Shown here: piece by piece, positions 1 through 5,848 of the stretch
Position numbering within the stretch: position 1 is the first letter of the stretch
How the letters are laid out: each line of letters opens with the position of its first letter
Assembly: GCA_028869325.1 (NCBI GenBank)
Contig: JAGWST010000515.1
Coordinates: forward strand, 1-6,792
Origin: a bacterium
GTDB taxonomy: Bacteria; Vulcanimicrobiota; Vulcanimicrobiia; Vulcanimicrobiales; SCRA01
Direction: 5' to 3'
Length of the DNA: 6,792 nucleotides
The notes under the pieces: model-generated
Databases searched by the model: none
What the model saw: only the letters and a program-made list of their open reading frames with translations
What the model was told of the DNA's origin: nothing
Position numbers and translations under genes: made by a program

Positions 1-496
1 AAATCCCCTCGGTGAGCCGTCCGACGTCGGCAGGCGAGAGCCGCCCGGCGATCGCGGCGCGGTAGGTCTTCTCGACGCCGTAGCGCGGATGCGTCAGTGC
101 GTGCACCATCTCGCCGTCGTCGGTCAGCAGCAGGACGCCCGAGGTGTCCCAATCCAGCCGCCCCACCGGGACCAGGCGCCCCATCCCGCCGGGGATGAAC
201 GCGGCGACCGTGCTGCGCCCCTGCGGATCGTCGAGCGTGGTCACCGTCTCCAGCGGCTTGTTGAGCACGAGGTAGCCGCGCTGGGCGCGCGGCGCGATCC
301 GCTCTCCCCCCACTTCGACGATATCGCCGGCACCGACGCGCCGCCCCAGATCGCGCACCGCCTCGCCGTTCACCCGCACCTCCCCGCACGCGATGCGGGC
401 ATCGGCATCGCGCCGCGAGCAGATGCCGGATTGGGCGATGTAGCGGTTGAGTCGCATCTCCGCGGGGCGCGGGCTCGGGGGCTCGCTGTGCTTCAA
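1..496 (-). CDS. RsuA/RluB-family rRNA pseudouridine synthase (C-terminus beyond window)
   Basis: This enzyme isomerises a specific uridine in 16S or 23S rRNA to pseudouridine. Only the N-terminal 165 codons are present; the frame is open to the left edge. Numbering from the TTG, an S4 RNA-binding domain covers about residues 14-73 (begins MRLNRYIAQSG, with SRRDADARI). The catalytic domain follows with LNKP at 78-81 and the family signature GRLDWDTSG at 112-120, where Asp115 is the expected catalytic aspartate, followed by LLLTDDG. The start is a choice: TTG at 496 has AGAGG four bases upstream, and the 13 extra codons all end in G or C, so I prefer it. ATG at 457 fits the usual family N-terminus but has GGAG touching the codon with no spacer. 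The gene lies just past the rho terminator with little room for its own promoter. The sequence does not say whether the target is 16S (RsuA) or 23S (RluB/E/F). Confidence 0.93.
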   Translation of the reverse strand, partial: MKHSEPPSPRPAEMRLNRYIAQSGICSRRDADARIACGEVRVNGEAVRDLGRRVGAGDIVEVGGERIAPRAQRGYLVLNKPLETVTTLDDPQGRSTVAAFIPGGMGRLVPVGRLDWDTSGVLLLTDDGEMVHALTHPRYGVEKTYRAAIAGRLSPADVGRLTEGI

Positions 497-511
497 CGTT
501 CCTCTCTTCGC

Positions 512-545
512 AAAAAAAGAGAGGCGGGCATGGCGCCCGCCTCTC
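512..545 (-). terminator. Rho-independent terminator of rho
   Basis: An 11-bp perfect GC-rich stem has arms GAGAGGCGGGC at 519-529 and GCCCGCCTCTC at 535-545, with a 5-nt loop at 530-534. On the minus strand it is followed by seven T residues (the A run at 512-518), the classic intrinsic terminator layout. It starts 23 nt after the rho stop codon, so it should end the rho transcript. The TTG of the downstream pseudouridine synthase is only 15 nt beyond the T tract. Confidence 0.93.
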
Positions 546-568
546 CACCAGAGTGCAGCGAGCGCCCG

Positions 569-2062
569 CTATCGTTCGTCGTCGTAGCCGCGAGCAAGCG
601 AGAGCGCTTCCTTGGTGATCGTCTGAAGAAACTCTTCGTTAGTACGGGTCTGCGCAAGCTTATCCAACACCAGCTCCGTCATCTCCGATTCCTTGATGAT
701 GTTGAACGCGCGGCGCAACATCCAGATCTTGCGCAGCTCGAGCTCGCCCAGCAGCAGCTCCTCGTGGCGCGTGCTGGAGCGCTTGATGTCCACGGCCGGG
801 AAGACGCGGGACTCCGCCAGCTTGCGGTTGAGGTTGAGCTCCATGTTGCCGGTGCCCTTGAACTCCTCGAAGATCACGTCGTCCATCTTCGAGCCCGTGT
901 CGACCAGCGCGGTGCCGATGATCGTCAGCGATCCGCCCTCTTCGATCTTGCGCGCGGCGCCGAAGAAGCGCTTGGGCTTGTGCAGCGCGGCGGTGTCGAG
1001 ACCGCCGGAGAGCGTGCGCCCGGAGGTCGGGATGACCTGGTTGTAGGCGCGTGCAAGACGGGTGATCGAGTCGAGCAGGATGACCACGTCCTTACCCAGC
1101 TCGACGAGCCGCTTGGCCCGCTCCATCGTCAGCTCGGCGACGGCGGTGTGGTTCTCCGGGTGCTCGTCGAATGTCGAAGCGACCACCTCGCCGTCGATCG
1201 AGCGGCGCATGTCGGTGACCTCTTCGGGGCGCTCGTCGACCAGCAACGCGATCAGAATCGCGTCGGGGTGGTTGATCGAGAGCGAGTTGGCGATGTTCTT
1301 GAGGAGAGTGGTCTTGCCGGCCTTGGGCGGCGAGACGATCAGGGCGCGCTGGCCCTTGCCGATCGGGCAGAAGAGGTCGATGATGCGCGTGGAGAGCTGG
1401 GTGGCGCGGACCTCGAGCTTGTAGCGCTCTTGCGGATAGATCGGCGTGAGTTTGTCGAAGTTCGGGCGGCGTCGGACCGCCTCTGGGTCGAGGCCGTTGA
1501 CCGTGTCGACCTTGATGAGCCCGTAGTACTTCTCGCCCTCTTTGGGGCGGCGCACCTGTCCCGCGACCTGATCGCCGCGCCGGAGCTCGAAGCGGCGGAC
1601 CTGCGATTGACTGACGTAGACGTCGTCGGGGCCGGGGAGGTAGTTCTCGCGGCGGAGGAAGCCGTACCCCTCCGGTAAGACGTCGAGGATGCCCTCCGCG
1701 ATCTCAAGACCGGAGCGCTGAGCCTGTATCTCGAGGATCTTCGGGATCAGCTCCTCTTTTTTCAGCTTCACGGGACTCGGGATCTCGAAGCTCTTGGCGA
1801 GCTCGTTGAGCTCGGTCTTCGACTTCTCTTCGAGTTGCACGGCGGTCAGCAGCGCGGCCGCGCTCTCCTGGTATTCGCGTTCGAGTTGAGCGAGCTGCCC
1901 ATGCTCGTTGATCTTGTGCCGGCTGCGCGAACGCGAACGCCGGCGCCGACCGCCGCCTGAACGGCCGTTGTCCTGTGGGCGTGAATCGACTTGCAGTGGA
2001 GTTCTCTCTCGGGTCGACGAGTGATCAATGGGAACGAGCGGAGACGCTCGGGGTCGGCGCAT
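569..2062 (-). CDS. rho: Transcription termination factor Rho
   Basis: Rho is a homohexameric RNA-dependent ATPase/translocase that ends transcription of untranslated RNA in the cytoplasm. The 497-aa protein is complete. A basic Arg/Ser-rich N-terminal extension (about 1-52, with RRRRSRSRSR at 39-48) is followed by a Rho_N helical domain (about 72-118). The cold-shock-like primary RNA-binding domain (about 122-197) carries the GYGFLR RNP motif at 132-137. The RecA-like ATPase core has Walker A SPPKAGKT at 244-251, DERPEEVTDM at 276-285 and Walker B VVILLD at 326-331. SGRTLSGG at 347-354 and GTGNMEL at 403-409 match the conserved central-pore and secondary RNA-site regions. It is longer than E. 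coli Rho (419 aa) because of the N-terminal part. ATG at 2062 is the only usual start in frame after an upstream TGA. No convincing Shine-Dalgarno precedes it. A promoter and leader of about 100 nt lie upstream and an intrinsic terminator downstream. Confidence 0.98.
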   Translation of the reverse strand: MRRPRASPLVPIDHSSTRERTPLQVDSRPQDNGRSGGGRRRRSRSRSRHKINEHGQLAQLEREYQESAAALLTAVQLEEKSKTELNELAKSFEIPSPVKLKKEELIPKILEIQAQRSGLEIAEGILDVLPEGYGFLRRENYLPGPDDVYVSQSQVRRFELRRGDQVAGQVRRPKEGEKYYGLIKVDTVNGLDPEAVRRRPNFDKLTPIYPQERYKLEVRATQLSTRIIDLFCPIGKGQRALIVSPPKAGKTTLLKNIANSLSINHPDAILIALLVDERPEEVTDMRRSIDGEVVASTFDEHPENHTAVAELTMERAKRLVELGKDVVILLDSITRLARAYNQVIPTSGRTLSGGLDTAALHKPKRFFGAARKIEEGGSLTIIGTALVDTGSKMDDVIFEEFKGTGNMELNLNRKLAESRVFPAVDIKRSSTRHEELLLGELELRKIWMLRRAFNIIKESEMTELVLDKLAQTRTNEEFLQTITKEALSLARGYDDER

Positions 2063-2119
2063 TGCGCGCCTGTACGCGGCAAGGGGGTACGACCCTCAAC
2101 CGGGAGTGGACCGCTTTCA

Positions 2120-2131
2120 CCATAATTATGG
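2120..2131. repeat. 12-bp AT-rich palindrome in the rho leader
   Basis: CCATAATTATGG is a perfect 12-bp palindrome in an otherwise GC-rich leader, about 35-46 nt downstream of the predicted rho transcription start. It is flanked on its upstream (minus-strand) side by two direct copies of GACCGACG (plus-strand sense, 2132-2139 and 2157-2164). It could be an operator or part of an RNA structure involved in rho control, but nothing identifies a binding protein. It may also be chance. Confidence 0.4.
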
Positions 2132-2172
2132 GACCGACGCCGGGGTTCGAAGAGTCGACCGACGTCCCCGCC

Positions 2173-2201
2173 ACTATACCATAGCGCCAGGGCGAGGTAA
2201 A
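2173..2201 (-). promoter_or_regulatory. Probable sigma70 promoter of rho (extended -10)
   Basis: On the minus strand, TTTACC (2201-2196) is followed by a 17-bp spacer and TATAGT (2178-2173). TATAGT matches the -10 consensus at 5 of 6 positions, TTTACC matches the -35 at 4 of 6, and TGG just before the -10 gives the TGn extended element. The expected transcription start is near 2166, about 104 nt before the rho ATG. The stop codon of the upstream glycosylase gene (TAG, 2176-2174) lies inside the -10 box, so the promoter sits on the very end of that gene. Identified by eye, not by a scoring tool. Confidence 0.65.
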
Positions 2202-2794
2202 GGGGACGAGACGTACCGGGAGCCGGCCAGGCTGAAGCGCAGCGGCAGATGGCGCGCGCTGGCGATGCCGACGCGCGGCCCCACGGCGATCTGGACCGGC
2301 CGGCCAGGATCGAAGAGACGGATGCGCCCGCGCGGCCCGACGGGCCGGCCGTCGTCTCCGCCGTCGACGGCCAGCGCCTGCGTGAGCCGGCCCGGCCCGC
2401 GGGTTAGGTCGCGCAACGCCACCCCGCCGCGGCGCTGGCGCATCACCTCGATGCCGGCCAGCGGCTCCAGCGCGCGAATCAGGACGGCCGCGCCGATGCC
2501 GCGCGGCTCGCTGGTGATGTTCAGACACCAATGGTTGCCGTAAATGAAGTACACGTAGGCGCGATGCGGCGCCCCGAACATCACGCGATTGCGCGGCGTC
2601 AGACCACGATAGGCATGCGAGGCCGCGTCATCCCCCGGAAGATAGGCCTCGACCTCGACGATGCATCCACCGGCTAGGCCGAGCGGCGAGTCGACCCCCA
2701 GCGAGAGCCCGACCAGCCGGCGCGCGAGCGCCACGGTTTCAACGGGGAGATCGCTCGTTCGCACCGCCTCGCCGAGCACCGCGTGGCGGCTCAT
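2174..2794 (-). CDS. mpg: 3-methyladenine DNA glycosylase (AAG/MPG family)
   Basis: This base-excision repair enzyme removes alkylated purines such as 3-methyladenine, and often hypoxanthine, by cutting the N-glycosidic bond. The 206-aa protein shows the whole family core. IVEVEAY at 45-51 gives Glu49 (catalytic base equivalent to human AAG Glu125) and Tyr51. DDAASHAYRG at 55-64, TPRNRVMFG at 66-74, AYVYFIYG at 79-86, CLN at 90-92 and LIRALEPL at 105-112 follow, then GPGRLTQAL at 133-141. I use ATG at 2794, which leaves 13 nt after the stop of the preceding gene. An in-frame GTG at 2839 would add 15 non-conserved residues and overlap that gene by 32 nt. No clear Shine-Dalgarno is present, so translation is probably coupled to the upstream gene. 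The shared promoter carries a LexA-type box, which predicts damage induction. Confidence 0.95.
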   Translation of the reverse strand: MSRHAVLGEAVRTSDLPVETVALARRLVGLSLGVDSPLGLAGGCIVEVEAYLPGDDAASHAYRGLTPRNRVMFGAPHRAYVYFIYGNHWCLNITSEPRGIGAAVLIRALEPLAGIEVMRQRRGGVALRDLTRGPGRLTQALAVDGGDDGRPVGPRGRIRLFDPGRPVQIAVGPRVGIASARHLPLRFSLAGSRYVSSPLPRPGAMV

Positions 2795-2807
2795 CGCGAG
2801 CCGGCAC

Positions 2808-3227
2808 TCAGGCGGAGCGGCGGTAGCGCGCCTCGCCACGCAGCGCCAGCAGCGCCGCCGGATCGGCGAGCCCGATGCGCCCTTCGAGAAATCGATTCAT
2901 GACGCAGCCCAGCGTGATATACGGAACGTTCAATCCGTCCGGAAGCCGGCGCCGCGTCACGACGTCCTCGGCCAACTTGGCGTCGGGCCCGAGCAGCTCC
3001 ACGCGCCGCAGGCCCATTGCTCCGAGGCGGCGCGCCAGCGCCGTCACCGCGGCGTAGGATGCCTCGCGCCCCTCGCCCTCGGGGCGGCTGCGGAAAGAAA
3101 AGGGGACCTCCAACCGCTCGAGTTCCAACGCCCCCTGACTCAGCCGTGCGAGCAACCGCCCACGCCCGCCCTTGGCGGCGTAGGCGTAGACGACTCGAAC
3201 GGGCTTGCGAGGATCGGTGGTCGGCAT
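2808..3227 (-). CDS. Uncharacterised small protein, possible RNase H-like fold, first gene of an SOS-type operon
   Basis: I do not recognise this 139-aa protein. No signal peptide or membrane segment is visible; it is basic and looks soluble. A strand-rich N-terminal half (VRVVYAYAAKGG at 10-21, RLLARLS at 24-30, ELERLEVPFSFR at 35-46) is followed by a helix with EASYAAVTALARRLG at 55-69, the strand RRVELLGPD at 74-82, then KLAEDVV at 84-90. This order resembles the RNase H-like fold of reverse-transcriptase-like RNase HI proteins: Glu55 and Asp82 would be the second and third acidic residues, but the usual first Asp is not seen in YAYAAKGG. That assignment is inference. ATG at 3227 is preceded by AGGGGA with nine bases between. 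A TTG at 3248 lies inside the -10 box, so it cannot be the start if that promoter is used. The gene sits directly after a LexA-box promoter and 13 nt before the DNA glycosylase gene, so a role in DNA repair or damage response is plausible. Confidence 0.85.
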   Translation of the reverse strand: MPTTDPRKPVRVVYAYAAKGGRGRLLARLSQGALELERLEVPFSFRSRPEGEGREASYAAVTALARRLGAMGLRRVELLGPDAKLAEDVVTRRRLPDGLNVPYITLGCVMNRFLEGRIGLADPAALLALRGEARYRRSA

Positions 3228-3235
3228 GATGGCTT

Positions 3236-3241
3236 TCCCCT
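3236..3241 (-). promoter_or_regulatory. Shine-Dalgarno of the 139-aa protein gene
   Basis: AGGGGA on the minus strand, with nine bases between GGGG and the ATG at 3227, decides the start over the in-frame TTG at 3248. The predicted transcription start is about 3241, so the leader is only about 14 nt and the ribosome site is at its very 5' end. Confidence 0.6.
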
Positions 3242-3247
3242 GCCCCA

Positions 3248-3276
3248 ATCATATACGAACACACGTTCGATGTCAA
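3248..3276 (-). promoter_or_regulatory. Near-consensus sigma70 promoter of the repair operon
   Basis: On the minus strand, TTGACA (3276-3271, 6 of 6 matches) is separated by exactly 17 bp from TATGAT (3253-3248, 5 of 6). This is the strongest promoter visible in the window. The stop codon of the upstream glycosyltransferase gene (TGA, 3275-3273) is part of the -35 box, so the promoter starts where that gene ends. A LexA-type operator fills the spacer, so the unrepressed promoter should be strong and the repressed one closed. Confidence 0.85.
3256..3269. promoter_or_regulatory. LexA (SOS) box of Gram-positive type
   Basis: CGAACACACGTTCG matches the Gram-positive/actinobacterial SOS box consensus CGAACRNRYGTTYG at all 14 positions on either strand. 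It lies entirely inside the 17-bp spacer between the -35 and -10 hexamers, where bound LexA would block RNA polymerase. The genes downstream are the unknown 139-aa protein and a DNA glycosylase, which fits a DNA-damage regulon. LexA itself is not in the window. Confidence 0.85.
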
Positions 3277-4433
3277 CCAGCGGGGGCCAAGGGCTCGCGC
3301 CGGACCTCCCGGTAGAGCCGCTCCATGCGCTCGGCGATGCGGGGCACGTCGTAGGTCTCTGCGACCACCAGCCCGCGCCCGCGCAGGCGCTCGGCGCATC
3401 CCGGCTCGGCCAGCGCGGCCACGGCGCGCGCGATAGCCTGCGCATCGGCAGGGCAGAGCTGGGCCGCCCCTTTGGTCACCTCCCGCGTCTGCGGAGCGTC
3501 GACGGCGACGATCGGCAATCCGGCAGCCATCGCCTCGACCAGCACCAGCCCTTGCGTCTCGGAGGTCGAGCTGAAGAGAAAGGCATCCGCGGAGCGGTAG
3601 AGCTCCGGCAGCTCCGCGCGCGCCACCTCGCCGAGGAAGCGCACGCGCCCACCGAGTCCGGCGGCGCCGGCGGCGGCCGCGAGCTGCTCGCGTTGCGGCC
3701 CGTCACCGGCGAACGCCAACGTGCTCCCGGCGGGCAGCCGCGCGACGACCTCCAGCAACAGGCTCAGGTTCTTCTCCGGCGCCAGCCGCGAGACGGTCAG
3801 CAGCCGCAGGCCCGGCCCCGGCCCACCCAGGCGGGCCCGGGCGCGCTCGGTGGCGGTGGCTTGGCCGAAGGGCTGCAGCGCGATTCCCGAGGGAATGACC
3901 TCGATGCGGCTGCGGACGCCGACCGCGCGCAGTTGCCGCTCGATGTCGCGCGTCGGGACCGTGACCGCGGCGGCGGCGTTGGCGTAGGTGCGGGTCAGGA
4001 TCGACGCGAGGCGCCGCGCCACCTCGGGGTCGATCGGCGCGTAGTGCGCGTAGCGATCCAGGCGCGTGTGATACGTGAAGACGAGCGGAATCCCGAAACG
4101 GCGTGCGTAGTGCGCGCCCATCCAACCGGTGATGAACGGCGAGTGCGTGTGGATCAGCGAGCAGCGCGAGAGCACGCCCAAGCGGTTGCGGCGCGCGACG
4201 ACCGGCAGCGTCAGACGGTACTCCGTCGGCATCGGCAGCGGTAGCGAAGGCATGCGGTAGACGTGCATCTCCTCGCCTTGCGCCGTGGCGGGAAAGCGCG
4301 GCGTGAACATCGCGATATCGTGGCCACGCGCCCGCATCGCATCGGCGAGGCCGTCGACGGCGGCGACGATTCCGTTCACGATGGGATGGTAGCACTCGGT
4401 AAAGAACGCGATGCGCAGCGCGGGCGAGCTCAC
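3273..4433 (-). CDS. GT4-family glycosyltransferase (GT-B fold), glycolipid type likely
   Basis: This retaining glycosyltransferase probably moves a sugar from a nucleotide-sugar donor onto a lipid or surface glycan at the inner face of the membrane. The 386-aa protein is full length for the family. The N-terminal acceptor domain (about 6-185) begins RIAFFTECYHPIVNG and contains HTHSPF at 95-100 and YHTRLDRY at 121-128. The C-terminal donor domain (about 205-375) has SRLAPEKN at 215-222, FAGDGPQ at 241-247 and the EX7E motif with Glu292 and Glu300 in SETQGLVLVEAMAAGLP. The SETQG form is common in diacylglycerol glucosyltransferases of the MGS type, but PimB-like mannosyltransferases are related, so acceptor and sugar are open. 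The start is GTG at 4433, next to the conserved first strand; no good Shine-Dalgarno is seen. It is divergent from the YabE-type gene. Its promoter is not clear. Confidence 0.93.
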   Translation of the reverse strand: MSSPALRIAFFTECYHPIVNGIVAAVDGLADAMRARGHDIAMFTPRFPATAQGEEMHVYRMPSLPLPMPTEYRLTLPVVARRNRLGVLSRCSLIHTHSPFITGWMGAHYARRFGIPLVFTYHTRLDRYAHYAPIDPEVARRLASILTRTYANAAAAVTVPTRDIERQLRAVGVRSRIEVIPSGIALQPFGQATATERARARLGGPGPGLRLLTVSRLAPEKNLSLLLEVVARLPAGSTLAFAGDGPQREQLAAAAGAAGLGGRVRFLGEVARAELPELYRSADAFLFSSTSETQGLVLVEAMAAGLPIVAVDAPQTREVTKGAAQLCPADAQAIARAVAALAEPGCAERLRGRGLVVAETYDVPRIAERMERLYREVRREPLAPAG

Positions 4434-4493
4434 GGCGAGAACGTTTCTGCGCAGGAGGCGTCCTTCCCCGGGACTACATTTTTCGCACTATGC

Positions 4494-4509
4494 AATATAC
4501 TGAGATATT
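4494..4509. repeat. Small inverted repeat upstream of the yabE promoter
   Basis: AATAT (4494-4498) and ATATT (4505-4509) form a 5-bp inverted repeat with a 6-nt spacer, ending on the first base of the -35 box of the plus-strand promoter. It lies in an AT-rich island between two divergent genes. It may be an operator or simply the AT-rich upstream element of a promoter; support is weak. Confidence 0.3.
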
Positions 4510-4538
4510 TGACGCTGCGGATAGCGGAGTGATATAGT
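4509..4538 (+). promoter_or_regulatory. Probable sigma70 promoter of the yabE-rsmA pair (extended -10)
   Basis: TTGACG (4509-4514, 5 of 6) is followed by an 18-bp spacer and TATAGT (4533-4538, 5 of 6). TGA before the -10 gives the TGn extended element. The transcript would start near 4545, leaving a leader of about 119 nt before the TTG start. The leader contains a small GC hairpin (CCCC/GGGG around 4556-4566), but I do not recognise a riboswitch in it. Confidence 0.65.
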
Positions 4539-4651
4539 CCGCAGGTCCGGCGCATCCCCTCGGGGGTCGTCAGACCGCCACCTACGCCAGGAGCGCACGC
4601 CGTCAACGCACCGACCCCAAGTCCGTGCGACGCGCGCCTCGCATACCGACG

Positions 4652-4658
4652 AAAGGAG
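4652..4658 (+). promoter_or_regulatory. Shine-Dalgarno that fixes the TTG start of yabE
   Basis: AAAGGAG is followed by a 5-nt spacer and TTG at 4664. This is the best ribosome binding site in the window and favours TTG over the upstream in-frame GTG at 4625, which has none and would place 13 extra residues in front of a normal signal peptide. Confidence 0.85.
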
Positions 4659-4663
4659 CCGGT

Positions 4664-5839
4664 TTGATAGGACGCGATACTCCGGCCTTCGCTGCCACGA
4701 GCGTTCTCTCTCTCGGTCTCATTGCTCCCTTTGCCTTGGGAGCGGCACACGCCCACGCGGGGACCCTCCTCGTCGACGGCAAGCCGCGCACCTACGCCGT
4801 CAGCGGCGAGGTCGCGACGGTAGGAGATCTCCTTCGCAAGGAAGGCGTCGCCGTCCGCGCCGCCGATGCCGTCTCTTCGCCGCTCGGGTCGCAGCTGGGC
4901 ACGCTGGAGCAGATCAGCGTCCGCCACGCCGTCCCCGTCCGTCTCGAAACGCCGCACGGAGCCCGTACGCTTCTCACCTCGGCCGCCACCGTAGGGCAGA
5001 TGCTCGCCGAGAGCGGCATCCACCCCGGCGCCCAAGACGTCGTCGAGCCGGCTCCCCCAACCGAGGTCACCCCCGATATGCAGGTCCGCTACGAACCCGC
5101 CGTCCAGGTGACGGTCGTCAGCGGCAGTATTCGGTACAACGTGGAGACCACGGGCCCGACCGTCGGAGACGTGCTGCGCCATGAAGGCGTCGCGCTCGGG
5201 GCGTATGACCGCGTGACGCCCAGGCCCTCCGATCCCGTCCGTGCCGGCCAGCAGATCGACATCGTGCGCATCACGGAGTGGACCCAGACGATGACGCGCG
5301 CGGTGCCGCCTCCCGTCGAGCACCGCATCAGCTATCGGATGAAGCCGGGCAAGGTCCGGGTTCTCGCGGCCGGCAGACCGGGGCAAGAGGTCGTCACGCT
5401 GCGCTACATCCAGCGCGCGGATCGTCCGCTGACCACCAAGGTTGCATCGCGTACCCTCACCGTGAAGCCGAAGGCGAGGGTCGTCGCCGAGGGCGTCGGC
5501 GAGTGGGACCGCTTTCGCTCTCTGGCCTCGCGCGGCGGAAGCTTCGCCGGCACCATCGCCTACCGCGCCATCCTGATGGAGGCGACGGCGTACACGCCGT
5601 ACTGCGCCGGCTGTAACGGCTACACCGCTACCGGCCAACACGCCGGCTACGGCATCGTCGCCGTCGATCCCAACGTCATCCCGCTCGGCACCAAGCTCTT
5701 CATTCCGGGCTACGGCCCGGCGATCGCCGGTGACACCGGGGGCGCGATTCGCGGCAACCGCATCGACCTCGGCTACGAGTCGCACGCGGAGGCGATGAGC
5801 TTCGGCAGGCGCGCGATCACCGTCTACGTCCTGCGCTAG
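4664..5839 (+). CDS. yabE: Secreted YabE-type protein: three DUF348 repeats, G5 and 3D domain
   Basis: This is a likely exported cell-wall remodelling protein related to YabE and to Sps/Rpf-like muralytic proteins. The 391-aa protein starts at TTG with a strong Shine-Dalgarno. A signal peptide covers about 1-32 (hydrophobic core SVLSLGLIAPFALGAA, probable cut after AHA). Three DUF348 ubiquitin-like repeats follow at about 33-88, 89-146 and 147-202, each with a TVG(D/Q)(L/M/V)L segment. A G5 domain at about 203-279 ends in VVAEG. The C-terminal 3D domain (about 303-391) has AYTPYCAGCNGYTATG, then AVDP and IPLGTKLFIPGYG. Its acidic signature DTGGAIRGNRID at 357-368 includes Asp357 and Asp368 of the double-psi barrel active-site region. 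The full set of domains is present. In B. subtilis the yabE gene lies near ksgA with rnmV between; here no rnmV is present and rsmA follows after 9 nt. The substrate, presumably peptidoglycan, is inferred from the family. Confidence 0.95.
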   Translation: MIGRDTPAFAATSVLSLGLIAPFALGAAHAHAGTLLVDGKPRTYAVSGEVATVGDLLRKEGVAVRAADAVSSPLGSQLGTLEQISVRHAVPVRLETPHGARTLLTSAATVGQMLAESGIHPGAQDVVEPAPPTEVTPDMQVRYEPAVQVTVVSGSIRYNVETTGPTVGDVLRHEGVALGAYDRVTPRPSDPVRAGQQIDIVRITEWTQTMTRAVPPPVEHRISYRMKPGKVRVLAAGRPGQEVVTLRYIQRADRPLTTKVASRTLTVKPKARVVAEGVGEWDRFRSLASRGGSFAGTIAYRAILMEATAYTPYCAGCNGYTATGQHAGYGIVAVDPNVIPLGTKLFIPGYGPAIAGDTGGAIRGNRIDLGYESHAEAMSFGRRAITVYVLR

Positions 5840-5848
5840 CATGCTGCC

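Noticed and set aside
89..1678. A 529-codon plus-strand open frame opposite rho and the pseudouridine synthase
   Set aside because: It is antisense to two clear conserved genes, crosses the intrinsic terminator, and its translation is Arg/Asp/Ala-rich without any motif; long antisense frames are expected at this GC content.
2130..2180. TTCGAA-containing segment that looked like a tRNA T-arm
   Set aside because: The bases on either side of TTCGAA do not form a 5-bp T stem and no acceptor or anticodon stem can be drawn on either strand.
2915..2940. GAACGTTC near 2926 as a second SOS box
   Set aside because: The half-sites are fused without the four-base spacer required by the LexA consensus, and it lies inside a coding region.
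2661..4244. A 527-codon plus-strand open frame opposite mpg, the 139-aa gene and the glycosyltransferase
   Set aside because: It runs antisense across three genes and through the SOS promoter, with low-complexity Arg/Gly/Ala composition and no domain.
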